64,000 bases of DNA from Callipepla californica brunnescens. Its lineage: Eukaryota > Chordata > Aves > Galliformes > Odontophoridae. Position 1 is the stretch's first letter; every line of letters begins with the position of its first letter. Positions 1-10,605 of the stretch are shown here, piece by piece. Below the pieces are notes generated by a model, which saw only the letters and a program-made list of their open reading frames with translations, did not search any database and had not been told where the DNA came from. Both the position numbers and the translations under genes were made by a program. The stretch lies in assembly GCA_023055505.1 (NCBI GenBank), contig JALIRH010000001.1, positions 95,014,530 through 95,078,529 of the forward strand, read 5' to 3'.

Positions 1-90
1 GAAGGAAGGAAGGAAGGGAGGGAGGGAGGGAGGGAGGGAGGGAGGGAGGGAGGGAGGGAGGGAGGGAGGGAGGGAGGGAGGGAGGGAGGA
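1..90. repeat. (GGAA)n/(GGGA)n microsatellite
   Basis: Four GGAA units pass into about 18 uninterrupted GGGA units. The array starts at the first base, so its left end is outside the window. The plus strand has many runs of three G separated by single A, a pattern able to fold into G-quadruplexes. Confidence 0.97.
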
Positions 91-303
91 GCATAAAGGT
101 CTTAACATGTCTGGAGTAGTATTTTTTTAATTAACAAATAGTTATACTAAACTGTATTTTGTGATTATCCTTTCAGAGTGATCGCAAGTTCATATGGAAT
201 ATCACATAAACTAAAGAAAAGTTTCTAATGATGGAATTCAATCATTGTATTTTCAAATGAACTAAAGTCTTCTCTATATTCAAAATATTTCATAGTATAA
301 TAA
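91..303. other. AT-rich unassigned sequence
   Basis: No coding frame, repeat family or RNA gene is recognised between the microsatellite and the first CR1 fragment. Confidence 0.6.
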
Positions 304-760
304 AACTATTTTAGTTAGAATGGACTTACAAGGTCATCCAGTCTTTGCAACTCCCCTGCAATGATCAGCAACATCTACAGTGACATCAGGTTTCTCAAAG
401 TCACATATAGCATGAACTTGAATATCTCCAGGGACCGGGCATCCATCACCTCTCTGGACAAACTACCTCTGCCTCACTTCCCTTATTGTAAACAAACTCC
501 TCCTCATATTCGATCTAAATCTCCTCTCTTTTAGTTTGAAACCATTTCCCAATTTTCTTTCACAATACTCCCTGCTACAGTGCCTGTCCCCTTCTTTCTT
601 ATGACCCCTCCTTAGACTACTATCAGTTCTCCCCAGAGCCTTCTCCAAGCTGAACAGTCCCAGCTTCTTCAGTCTGTCCTTGTAGAGGAGGTATTCCACT
701 CCTTGGATCAGTTTTGAGTGTCATCCTCTACACGTGCTCCAACAGGTGCTACTTTAGGGC
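304..760 (-). mobile_element. CR1 LINE fragment, 3' part
   Basis: The plus strand reads as antisense CR1 from near the 3' end (aggtcatccagtc, then gcatccatcacctctctgg). Minus-strand translation gives DRLKKLGLFSLEKALGRT and, further on, a RFRSNMRRSLFTIRE-like segment. These match the conserved C-terminal part of CR1 ORF2. Stops and frame changes show decay. Confidence 0.88.
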
Positions 761-774
761 TAAAGGATATTACT

Positions 775-1112
775 GAGATAATTTTCCAATACCTCCTGAA
801 CACTGGTTGTCATGAAACTGCTTCACTGGGAAGCCTATTTCAGAGCCTATCTTATCAGTGAAGCAGGTTTTCCTGATATCTAGTCTGAACCTCTCCTGGC
901 AGCTTTGAGACATTCCCTTGTACCTTTCCACTGGGTACCAGAGAGAAAAGATGAGCATCTCCCTCTCCTTTTCCTCTTCTTTGGACGCTGTAGAAAGCAA
1001 TTATGTCACATCTCAACCTTCTTTTCTCTAAAGTAGAGAAACCCAGTATTTCAGTGTTCCTGTCCCTCTGTAAGATTTCTTGTCTCTCAAGGGAGTAAAC
1101 AGCACCTCCCAC
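775..1112 (-). mobile_element. CR1 LINE fragment, ORF2 C-terminal part
   Basis: Minus-strand translation contains RFRLDIRKTCFTDKI, the C-terminal ORF2 block just before the CR1 3' UTR, followed in another frame by a LEKRRLRCDIIAFYS-like segment. It covers much of the same part of the element as the fragment to its left, so it is a separate insertion. Confidence 0.83.
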
Positions 1113-1340
1113 TTTTATATCACTAGAAAATTTACTAAAAATGCACTCAACTCCTGCATCCAGACTGCTAGAATTCTGAACTGGGGAACACTGCTAGTAA
1201 TTAGCTGACAGACAAATGTAACTCCATTCACAATGATCTTTTGAATCTCTTTGTTCAGTGAGTTCTTCACCTAGAGTACTCTGTACCTGATCATCTCACA
1301 ATTAAATTCTTCCAGATGGATACTGAGGTATAATAACAAA
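1113..1340 (-). mobile_element. CR1 LINE fragment, reverse transcriptase region
   Basis: Antisense match to the CR1 stretch around the FADD reverse-transcriptase motif (gaaaatttactaaaaatgca, then ctggggaacactgct). It may belong to the adjacent minus-strand CR1 with the middle part of ORF2 deleted. Confidence 0.6.
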
Positions 1341-2004
1341 AGCATTATCCATTACTCTGTACTTCTTTTGACAGTAAACATCCAGTCCTGCAAATTGAAA
1401 CATCTTGGCAGCCCATTTCACATGAAAGTTCATACACTTGCCTCTGCATGGAGGAAACTTCCTTTCTATCTATATAATCTACCTAAGTGTAGTGAGACTT
1501 TGATGAAAGAAATTATCTCAGTGAACACATGCCTCGTCGGTTCTTGTTAAGCATAGCTTCCACCAAAGAATTAAAGAGTGTAATACAATTCTGAATATGC
1601 TAATCAGTAATACAAAGTCATTCAGTTCTGTTGTGAGCAAAAAGATAAGATGCTTGAAACAAGACACGTAGGATAACAAAAGCTGATTTTAATTTTGCTT
1701 CGGTCTTATCCTGTTAGCCTCACAAGGAGTTCTGGGAAGAAGTGTGGGGACAACAGAGTAGCTGATATCATACAATATTTAACAAAACTTCATTTACTCA
1801 ACAGCTAAGATAACGAGTCAATGATGTTTTAGTACATTTCTTGGTGTAGATTATCATTTCAGATCACACTGTTAAACTTCAGTGGCTGAAAATGTTATCT
1901 TAAGCCAACAAGATTAAGGAAGTAAGTGAAGTAAGAAGGTAAGCCAGTAAGAGAGGAATGGACATCATTTTTACAAAACAGAAAGAACTAATCACTTCCA
2001 TTGG
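1341..2004. other. Unassigned sequence
   Basis: AT-rich, no gene or repeat recognised. A 60-codon plus-strand frame at 1368-1550 has no recognisable domain. Confidence 0.55.
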
Positions 2005-2041
2005 GTCACTTCAAACTCAGGATGCTCTATGATTCTGTGAT
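2005..2041 (+). mobile_element. CR1 3' tail remnant
   Basis: Ends with ctctatgattctgtga, the octamer-type tail of bird CR1, preceded by a degenerate 3' UTR. Confidence 0.6.
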
Positions 2042-2089
2042 TTTTTCTCTTCTACCCAGCACTGTTTGGGCCACATCATGAGTCACAGA

Positions 2090-2200
2090 TTCATAGAATC
2101 ACAGAATGGCATTGGTTGGAAGAGAGCTAAAAGATCTAGTTTCAACCTCATTGCTGTGGGCAGTGTGTCAGGGCTACCCACAGCCCCATCCTGTGTCAAG
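2090..2200 (-). mobile_element. CR1 LINE 3' end fragment
   Basis: Starts with ttcatagaatcacagaatgg, the reverse complement of the CR1 tail, followed by a ggttggaagagagctaaaag-type 3' UTR. It lies tail-to-tail with the remnant at 2005-2041. Confidence 0.85.
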
Positions 2201-2240
2201 GTCTGATCTCCTCAGTATAATGGAAACATGGACATACTGG

Positions 2241-2580
2241 TGTGAATTCAAGAAAGATTATTAAAGTCTTGAACCATTTCTCATATGTGGAGATGCTGAG
2301 AGAATTGGGACTGTTCAACTTGAAGGAGAAAAGGCTAAGGGCATGTTGTTGGAGAAGAGGTGTATGTAAACAACTGGGGCTCAGAAGTAATAAAGACGGA
2401 ACTAGAATCTTCCCAGTGTTTTTGTATGTCACTATAGAAATCAATGTCAAAAACTGTCAAAAACATATATATCTATTCACTGTGGGAATGGACAAGTACA
2501 GTAGAACATTATCTGCAGAGTCTGTGGTGGAGTCTCAAAGGGTGGATCTTTGGAGATACTCAAAATTCAACTGAAAACAA
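2241..2580 (+). mobile_element. CR1 LINE fragment, ORF2 C-terminal part
   Basis: Plus-strand translation contains [17 protein letters not shown], the CR1 ORF2 C-terminal signature, and ends with a gtggagtctcaaagggtgga block that precedes the 3' UTR. The 110-codon open frame here (2242-2574) is therefore LINE-derived, not a host gene. Confidence 0.82.
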
Positions 2581-3465
2581 CGCTCAGTAACCCACACTGG
2601 CGCTACTAGAGGAAGGCAGTCCCCAGAAGTCTCTTCAAAACTCAACTATTATGTAATTTTTTATTTTTTTTATGAAGTAGCAGCTTACGATGTGTTTGCT
2701 TTTGTGACTATGTTAACAGTGGCATATTCAAAACAATATTCTGAACTTACTGAGATCGTTGTATAAGAATGTAAGAATTCCAGGTTATATTGAATAATTT
2801 CTATAGCTAAGGATTCAGATCTGTCCTGTACATCAAAAAGGGTAACATTCATAAAATCTTTAATTCTTTTTGTTTGAATATTTATGCAAATGCTCTTATT
2901 AACTTTAATGTTGTTAGTAATGGCAGCCTTACAAACTTTTAATATATACATATTTAGTTATCAATTGTACAACCTGCTATGTAAACAGGTATTAAAAAAA
3001 TAAATATGTGATTGTCTAGTTATCAGTTTTGGCACAACAGGTTCATTTCAAGCCTGACTTTAATCCATAATTTTTTTTGTTATTTTATGAAGGAGAAAAA
3101 ATATTATATATATTTATTGTGAGGTAAACCTAGAGGCAAGTGTTATTCATCTCATTCTTGATTAAATGTCTCCAAGATATTGACTGAATTAATCATGCAG
3201 TGTATGTTGGTTTACCTTTTTTTTCTGATATTATTTTTACTGAGAAGCTTAAAATACAGTTGAGTTTTCCAAATATATTTAAAATTGAGTTAAATATATT
3301 TCTATACATTATACAGGATAAAAAAAATAATAATATGATGATGAAAAATAATTCCCTTGCATGTTTGTTAAATTTCATTTTGTAATTAAATGAACATTAT
3401 TAAAGTCATATATTAGTTACATTATTTTGAAGGAAAAGTCTCTGAGTAAGTTAGTTAGATCTTAT
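2581..3465. other. AT-rich unassigned sequence
   Basis: No gene or repeat recognised. Small open frames are present on both strands over the same AT-rich stretch at 3193-3385, a sign of chance frames. Confidence 0.55.
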
Positions 3466-3535
3466 AGACAAGTTGGAAACTAGATTAAAGATCACCTGAA
3501 GTCCCTTCCCATCTCAGTTATTACATGATTTTATA
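3466..3535 (+). mobile_element. CR1 3' UTR/tail remnant
   Basis: gaagtcccttcccatctcag followed by a ttattacatgatttta-type degenerate tail resembles the CR1 3' end. Confidence 0.55.
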
Positions 3536-5004
3536 TGAAAAGTTAGTTAGGTTAAGAACTGAAGCAAGGAAAAGACAACTGAAGCACTTTATAATTCCAA
3601 AGATCACAATTTTAAATTACATAAAGGTACACAATATCATTTGGCATTCTCACCTAAGTAGATACATACACTCAGATATGTAATCCTGCTCAATTAGCTA
3701 ATATAATTAAGAATTCAAAGTGTTTTAAGATATCATACCTCTTTGTGAAAAATAATATTTGTTTTAAATGTACAGAGAAAAGTTCACAGTGATAATATTA
3801 AAATCTTTTTATATATTATATATGCACTTATGCAAATGGTAGCTACTATGGCATATATCTGCATGGGAATTTAAGACCACGTCTATACTGTGTCTTTAGT
3901 TACATATCAAAACAGCCAATGTTTTGTTTTGTTTTTAAACATGTTATCTTCAAATAGAGTTCCCAGTGGGAAAACTCCTTGGTAATATTGAGACTAACAC
4001 CACACTTGGCTATGTTTTGACAATACTGCATTGCTGTTCCAGATCAAAACTAAGTCACAGATATTGCTATGAGTAGCTATGTTTTATTTATATAGACACA
4101 ACCTCATTATAGTGTCATAAAATCATATATTCATACCCGTAAATACCAAATTTTTAGCAAATATAATTGAATTTCACATTGTCTTTCTAAATTTTTGTAC
4201 AATACTTTGGAAGTTCTAGATCTTATACTTTTCATGCTGCCCTGCCATCAAGGAGGCTAAGCATTCATGTGAAGTTAGGAGGAGAGAGAGCCAGCACAGA
4301 TGATCCCAATTGATCAAATAGATATCTCATGCTGTATGTCATTTTCAGCAATAACAGCTGCTGTATATGAGAAGGAAAGGAGGGATACTATGGAAATGTC
4401 TTTCCAAGAAACCATTTTGCAGGATAATCTCTGCCCTTTTTTGAAATGTTCTGTTGATAAGATGCAGTGAATGAGGAAAGACTTAATGCAAAAATCATAC
4501 TTCTTAAAGACGCTGTAAAAACCAGACATTCAGTTATATGGGCTACGTTTAGATTACAAGAAGAGAAGGATAAAGTATTTACAAAAGTAACATTTCGTCT
4601 GACATTTTTTTCTGACATTGGCAAAAGTAACCCTAGCATTAAACATAACAGTTTTTTCAAAGCTTTTGTTTTTGCTGTTCTTATTTCTGTCTAGCATTGC
4701 AAATGAGAAAGATAATTTCTTGTACTATCTCTTCTGTATGTCAATTTTCTTTGATTCTTCCTCTCTTGACTTGTCTTTCTAGCTGAACATATGTGAAAAT
4801 TTTCATTTACGCACAATTTTGCACCTTTATAAAATCTTAAAATATCTATTAATTCCCAAGAGTCTATCAGTAATTTCCAGCATTTCTATGCATATATTTT
4901 CACTAGGACATTGAGATAGTGACCGTTCTTCCCCCTACCCATTATTAGGTCATTCATTTCTCCCAGGAATCTGTTATACTTCACAAGGTTACTGAAGGAC
5001 AGGG
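3536..5004. other. AT-rich unassigned sequence
   Basis: About 1.5 kb with no recognised gene or repeat. Overlapping 71-90 codon frames at 4314-4694 lie on both strands and have no domain. Confidence 0.55.
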
Positions 5005-5400
5005 ATCACCAAAAGTGAAGTCTTTTTCCTGGGAATCAGTAACAAGATCCATCAACAGTCAACGTCAGGTCCAAGGTCCATCCAGTTATTTTCCTGTCAT
5101 AAGGAAAAGGAGACTCTGGATAAATGCAAACTCTGGAATAGGTGTCCAGAGTTCATTGACAGGACAGGCCTGGAGACAAGTTATAACACACACACAAGGA
5201 ATTTAGCTAAGAAACAAGGTAATTGTAATATAGTACTGAGGAAACAGAGTAAGAGGTGGATATCCTACATTATAACTGACAAAAGGACTGGAGGCCCTTG
5301 CTTAAGTTTCAACAAAGCTCCCTGGAGTACTGTGAAGAGGGTAAGGATGGAAATCCCAGGTGAAGATAGTAAGCTTAAGTCCTAATAGTGCACTTAAGAC
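5005..5400. other. Unassigned segment with higher GC
   Basis: Clearly less AT-rich than its flanks and possibly a decayed interspersed repeat, but I cannot match it to CR1 or to the LTR families in this window. No long open frame. Confidence 0.3.
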
Positions 5401-5758
5401 CCTGACACACACATTTAGTGATAAATTTGAGGTTTAAATAGAGATTCTGTCCGTATTATAAATTTCTACTGAAGAAAAAAATAAAAGGTGGATAAAGATC
5501 ATAGTTGTTAATGATGCTTTCAATAAAAATATTATGTATTCCACAAGTACCCTTCCTTCTTCTATTTCCATTTGACAGATTGTGGCTATAATGAAAATAA
5601 GCCAATCATTTTCTTTTTCCTTTTTTTTTTTCCTTTATATTTAATAATTAAAATAAAATCTTTAATTACTTTGATCCAGAAGTTCCAGAAATACACATTT
5701 GATATAGATTCATTTAAGCATGACAATAACAAATTAAAAATGTTATTCCAGTGATAAG
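5401..5758. other. AT-rich unassigned sequence with a T-rich tract
   Basis: Contains a pyrimidine run at about 5608-5636. Nothing else is recognised. Confidence 0.55.
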
Positions 5759-6005
5759 AATTACAGAATCGCAGAATCACTGAGGAAGAAAAACGCCACC
5801 AACCATCAACCTATCACCACTATGCCCACTAAACCGTGACCCTAAATGCCACATCTGCCCTTTTCTTTAAAAGCTTCACAGATAGTGACACTTATCTGGG
5901 CAGCCTGTTCCAACATCTAACTCCTTTTTCTGAGAATATCTTTTTCCTAACATCAAAACCTGAACCTCCCTTCCCTGGCAAAACTTATGAACTGGTTTAC
6001 AGACA
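5759..6005 (-). mobile_element. CR1 LINE 3' end fragment
   Basis: Antisense CR1 from the tail (ttacagaatcgcagaatcac) through ctgggcagcctgttccaac into the block encoding the ORF2 C-terminus. An A-rich run follows at about 6043-6057. Confidence 0.9.
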
Positions 6006-7240
6006 AGAAGCAAGTTTAAAAACCAAGAAAAAATTAGAAGTTAAAAAAAAAAAAAAAGGAAGGGATAAATATCATAGGAATTGATGTTTCTTAGACTAAG
6101 TTCATGAACTCCATAAAAAAGACATGATGATAGCCTTCACAGTACTTTCAAAAACAAATTAAAAGACTGGCACAAAAATCAGAGTACCTGAATTATATTT
6201 GTGTTGGTGCAAATTCTCTTAAGACAATAACTCATGTTTAATTTATTTCTAAGCACTGAAGTACTCACATATTACTCAACAATGTCCATATCTCATGATC
6301 TAATCATAATAATGGAACCTCTTTTAATTCCAAAGGTAACAAATGTGATTTACTATATAGGAATTTAAAATGTGTAGGCTGATTAATCCAGTCAATTTGA
6401 CCTTGTTGGAAACCTAGTTATATATTAAAATGAATGACAGGCTGAACAAGGCTGATAATGCTCTGTAGAATTTTCCTTGACATACTTCAAGATTCTGTGC
6501 CACCACAACAAATGTTCTGTCATTTTTTTTCACACAGTTTTATCTGAATAACCTTTCTCCAGAACCTTCAGTTCTAATTTTTACTGTGATGTCAAAAGAC
6601 TTAGAAAATTCACGACTTTATTTTCTTCCAGTGAATTACCTTAAGAACAAATTCTGCAGATAGAGTAAGCACAGGTCATATTTGCAATCTGTAAGCAATT
6701 AACAATCTGTAACAGGTTATGTAATAAACTGCTTTTCTATGTGCACAGTATGTTAACAGGATGGGTTACTGGTACTAGAAGCTTTAGAAAAATCTCCTAA
6801 GATTGCTAAATTGTGAAAAGATTGACTATCTATAACACAAGCACATTAAACTACATGTGTTTAGTCTCCCACAACTGCTGATGTAGATTCTGGCACTGGC
6901 ATTGACAGCTCCTGTATATTGACAGATAAGATGAAAGACTGGAAAATAGAAACAAGGAATCTTCTACTTGCAGGTCCCCTGGCACCACAGTATTTGACAG
7001 CTCTAATTATCTTGACTAGACAATGAATGTCTAAGAGTTTATATGAGTTTGGATTTTGTACTATCTTTTGTCAAAACTGTTATGTCTTGTTAAAGGAGTA
7101 CATTCCTTTATTTTCTAAGTGTAAAGATTATCACTGTCAACATAATATGACATGAATGTTAAAAACATCCTACAAATCAGATGAACTTTGCATTTTGATC
7201 TCATGTAAAAAGTTATACCACTGCTTAATTTTATGACCTT
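6006..7240. other. AT-rich unassigned sequence
   Basis: Apart from the A run near 6043-6057, no gene or repeat is recognised. Confidence 0.55.
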
Positions 7241-7362
7241 CACAGGATTACCCACTTAGTGGATGAGGACTGTGGATGTAGTTCACTTGGATTCTAGCAA
7301 GGTACTGGATTCTGTTTTCCATAGACACTTTCTGAAGAAACTAGCTGCTTATGGCTTGAATA
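7241..7362 (+). mobile_element. CR1 reverse-transcriptase fragment
   Basis: The bases gttcacttggattctagcaa correspond to the CR1 RT segment with the YLDFSKAF-type motif, and the match continues to gctgcttatggcttga. No CR1 3' end follows, so this is an internal piece. Confidence 0.72.
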
Positions 7363-7406
7363 TGTGTTGTTCATTTGGTAAAAAAATGATCTGATGATTT
7401 TATATG

Positions 7407-7452
7407 AATAGTTTCATGTTACTGGTCTACTTATCAGTAACATGAAACTATT
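7407..7452. repeat. Perfect 18-bp inverted repeat with 10-nt loop
   Basis: Left arm 7407-7424 (aatagtttcatgttactg) is exactly reverse-complementary to the right arm 7435-7452. The loop is gtctacttat. No flanking direct repeat or transposase was seen. Confidence 0.97.
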
Positions 7453-7924
7453 ACCTATTACATAGTTTTGTGGGGGTTTTTGCCTGTTTTAGTCTAATCA
7501 TGCCTTGCATCCTCCTTCCAGACAGAAGGCTATTGAAAATTATCCATTTCTAAAAGAAGTTGCTATCATTCTAATATCACACTTATAGTCCAAAGAGGTC
7601 AAGCCTGCCCTTCTGGAGTGACAGCTTCTGGCTTCAGGATCTCATTAGCAACTCATTTGTTCCTGTCTTCCAGGTCTTGCAAATTTAAGTCAGCAGATAA
7701 GTGGAAACAGAGACATGGCAGTTTCTATCTTGCTTTCACAGGATACAGTGGTATCATCCCCCAGTTTCTTTTATCAAGCTGGAATCATTTGCTCCCAATC
7801 CAAGTGTTCAGCCAATAAAACACTCCTGGGCTCTCCCACTCAAAGGTAAAAAAAATCCAAAGGAATGATTTCAAATGAAAACTGTCCACAAAGTGATGTT
7901 GATTGCCTCAAGTTGATTTGATAT
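7453..7924. other. Unassigned sequence
   Basis: Slightly less AT-rich, with a 66-codon plus-strand frame at 7618-7818 that has no recognisable domain. No repeat family identified. Confidence 0.5.
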
Positions 7925-9265
7925 TTTCGGGTTCATGATCCTGTTTGACAAAACTGATCTCATTCTATGACAAGGCAACTCTCTCAGAGGATAAAGGTAA
8001 GGCTGTTCATGTGATCTACTTGGACTTCAAGAAAGCCCCCCAAAATCCTCATGGAGAAGCTGGCTGCCCATGGTTTGGATGGGCATACTCTCTGCTGGGT
8101 GAAACACTGTCTGGACAGCCAGACCCAAAGAGTTGTGGTCAGCGGAGCTAAAAACCAGTTGGTAGCCAATCACAAATGGTTTTCCCCAGGCTTTGGAACT
8201 GGGGCCACTCCTATTCAGCATCTTTATCAATGATCTTGATGAGAGGATCAGTAAATTTGCAGATGATACCAAATAGGTAGGGAGTGCTGATCTGATGGAA
8301 GGTAGAAAGGTGCTGCAGAGGGACCTGGATTGATGGGCCACGGTAAACTATACAAGTTTCAATAGTTGTATATAATATATATACAACTACATTTATGTAT
8401 ATATATGCATATGTATGTATGTATGAATGTATATGTGTATATATATATATTTGTATATGTATATAAAATAGTTCAATGAGTTTCCTGCATTTTGGTCACA
8501 ACAATCCCAGGCAAGCCTACAGGCTTAGGGAGAAGTGACTGGAAAGCTGCCTGACAGAAAGGGACCTTGTTGTGCTGATGGACAGCTGAATACGAGCAAG
8601 CAGTGTGCCCAGATGTCCAAGAAAGTCAGTGATATCCTGGACTGTATCAGGACTGTTGTGGTAAGCAGGACTAGGGAAGTAATCCTCCACCTGTATTCCA
8701 CACTGGTGAGACCCCACCTTGAGTAATGTGTTCAGATTTGGGCACCTCAACACAGAAAGGACATTGAGGTTCTGGAGCAGGTACAAGCGATGGAAGCAAG
8801 GATTGTAAAGGGCCTTTAGAACATGCCCTATGAGAAGTGACTGAAGGAGATAGGGCTGTTTAGTCTGGGGAAGAGGAAACTGAAGGGAGACTTCACTGTT
8901 CTCTTGAAATGCCTAAAAGGTGTTTGCAGTGAGAGCGCAGTTGGTCTCCTCACTGAGAACAAGTGACAGGAAAAGGGGAAATGGCCTCAAGTTGCACCAG
9001 GAGAGGCTTGGGTCAGATGTGAGGAAAAACTTTTTTACAGGAAGTATTGTTAAGCACTGGACTAGGCTCCCCAGGGATGTGGTTGAGTCACTGTCACTGA
9101 ATGTGTTTAAAATATGTTTGGATGCGGTGCTGAAGGACATGAAATGGTGGTGGGTTGTTAAGAGTTAGTTTTTTTGGTTATTAGTATGGTTGGTTGCAGT
9201 TGGACTTGATGATCTCGAAGGCCTTTTCCTACCTAAGCAATTCCATGATTCTATGATTCTATGAG
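7925..9265 (+). mobile_element. CR1 LINE, 3' 1.3 kb, interrupted by an AT-rich insert
   Basis: The best-preserved CR1 in the window. In order it shows GKAVHVIYLDFKKA (RT), EKLAAHGLDGHTLCWVKHCL, a degenerate FADDTK block near 8250-8270, [18 protein letters not shown] (8640-8720), [20 protein letters not shown] (about 8965-9025) and the tail attccatgattctatgattc. Frames shift between these blocks, so no functional ORF2 remains. The insert at 8366-8469 splits the copy. The upstream half of ORF2, ORF1 and the 5' UTR are missing, as is usual for 5'-truncated CR1. Confidence 0.95.
8366..8469. repeat. AT-rich simple-sequence insert inside CR1
   Basis: Consists of TATA/TGTA/CATA dinucleotide and tetranucleotide runs. 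It is bounded by near-identical 11-mers, agtttcaatag at 8355-8365 and agttcaatgag at 8470-8480, both aligning to the same point of CR1. Confidence 0.8.
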
Positions 9266-9378
9266 AAATTCCTTACCAGCCTCAGACAGATACTACTATG
9301 CAAAGAGTTATTTCAGATTCATAGAATCTCTATTGTTTCTGTATACAGACAGTGGAAAGAGCAGGACCACTTATTACC
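9266..9378. other. Short spacer between CR1 copies
   Basis: Separates a plus-strand CR1 tail from the tail of a minus-strand copy. Nothing recognised in it. Confidence 0.55.
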
Positions 9379-9840
9379 ACAGAATCATACAATTATGGGA
9401 GTTAGAAGGGATCTATGGAGATCACCTAGTCCAGTGCCCTGGTAAAGCAGGTTCTCTATAGTAGGTTACACAAGAGAGTGTCCATGTAGGTTTTGAATAT
9501 CTCTGGAGAAAGAGATTCCACTTGCAGCCTGGACAAGTGCTCTGTCAGTAAATATATTTTTCCTGATATTCATATGCAACTTCCACTGTTCCAGTCTGTG
9601 TGCATTACCCCTTGTTCTGTTGCTGGGCATCATTGAAAAGATTCTTGCCACCCATTTGAAACCCACGCTTTAGATACTTAAAAGCATTTTAGACATTTAC
9701 AAGCATTGATAGGAGCCCCTCTCCTTCTTCTCTTCTCCCAGCTGAAGACACTCAGGTTCCTCAGCCTTTCCTTGTATGGGAGATGCTCCAGAGCCCTAAT
9801 CATATATGGAAGACAGATTATCACTGAAAGTCTTTAGCAT
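9379..9840 (-). mobile_element. CR1 LINE fragment, 3' end
   Basis: Begins with the reversed tail (acagaatcatacaattat), continues through gggatctatggagatcacct, and in minus-strand translation gives TRGNAHRLEQWKLHMNIRK, the ORF2 C-terminal block. It runs on to ctcagcctttccttgtatgg. Confidence 0.9.
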
Positions 9841-9864
9841 CACCTACACTTCTTCTCCAGGTGG

Positions 9865-10605
9865 AGACCAGTGACAAGTTGCTTTTCTCAGGATCTATGT
9901 TGGTGCTATTTTAACACTTATATTGGGTTATATGGACTGTAGGACCGAGTGCACCCTCAGCAGGCTACCCAGTTACATTAGCTCCATGGTATAGGCAAAA
10001 CAATGGAGGAATGGATTGTCATCTACTGGCACTTTGACAGGTCGGAAAGGTGGGCACAAAGATCAGCAAGAATAAGAGCAAGATCCTTCCCTTGAGTTGA
10101 GGCAGTCCCAAATCACAAATTAAAACTGGGAAAAGAATGGGTTGACAGCAGCCCAGACAAGGACGTGGGGGTGTTGATGAAAAATGGAAAAGGAAACAGA
10201 AATACACTTTTTCAGCCCAGAAAACCAATCATATCCTGGGCTACATCAGAAGAAGTGTGATCAGGAGGCTGAGGGAGTTGATTCTCCTCTTTTAATACAC
10301 TCTTATTGGTCCACACCTGGAGTGCTACATTCAGCTCTTGGTCTGCAGCATATAGAAAACATGGATCTGTTAGAGTGAATCCAGAGGAAGGTTATAAAGA
10401 TAATCAGAGGGCTGGCACATCTATCATTTGAAGAAAGTGAAAAAGTTGAGATTGTTTCATCTACAGAAGCAGTCTTAACGTATTCAGAGAGTCTACAGGA
10501 AAGATCGGAAGGTGCTTTTTATCAGAGAGCACAGTGATAGGAAAGGGGTAATGGTTTTAAACTGAAAGATGATGGATTTAGATTAGACATCCAATATCAT
10601 TTAAA
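9865..10605 (+). mobile_element. CR1 LINE fragment, RT to ORF2 C-terminus
   Basis: Plus-strand CR1 starting at ccagtgacaagttgct (RT motif region), then gagtgcaccctcagcagg, cagcccagaaaaccaatcat and aatcagagggctggcaca, ending in aggaaaggggtaatggtttt. The 3' UTR and tail are absent. Together with 9379-9840 it forms an inverted CR1 pair. Confidence 0.88.

Noticed and set aside
2242..2574. 110-codon open frame as a host gene
   Set aside because: Its start encodes the CR1 ORF2 C-terminal signature and the whole stretch aligns with CR1.
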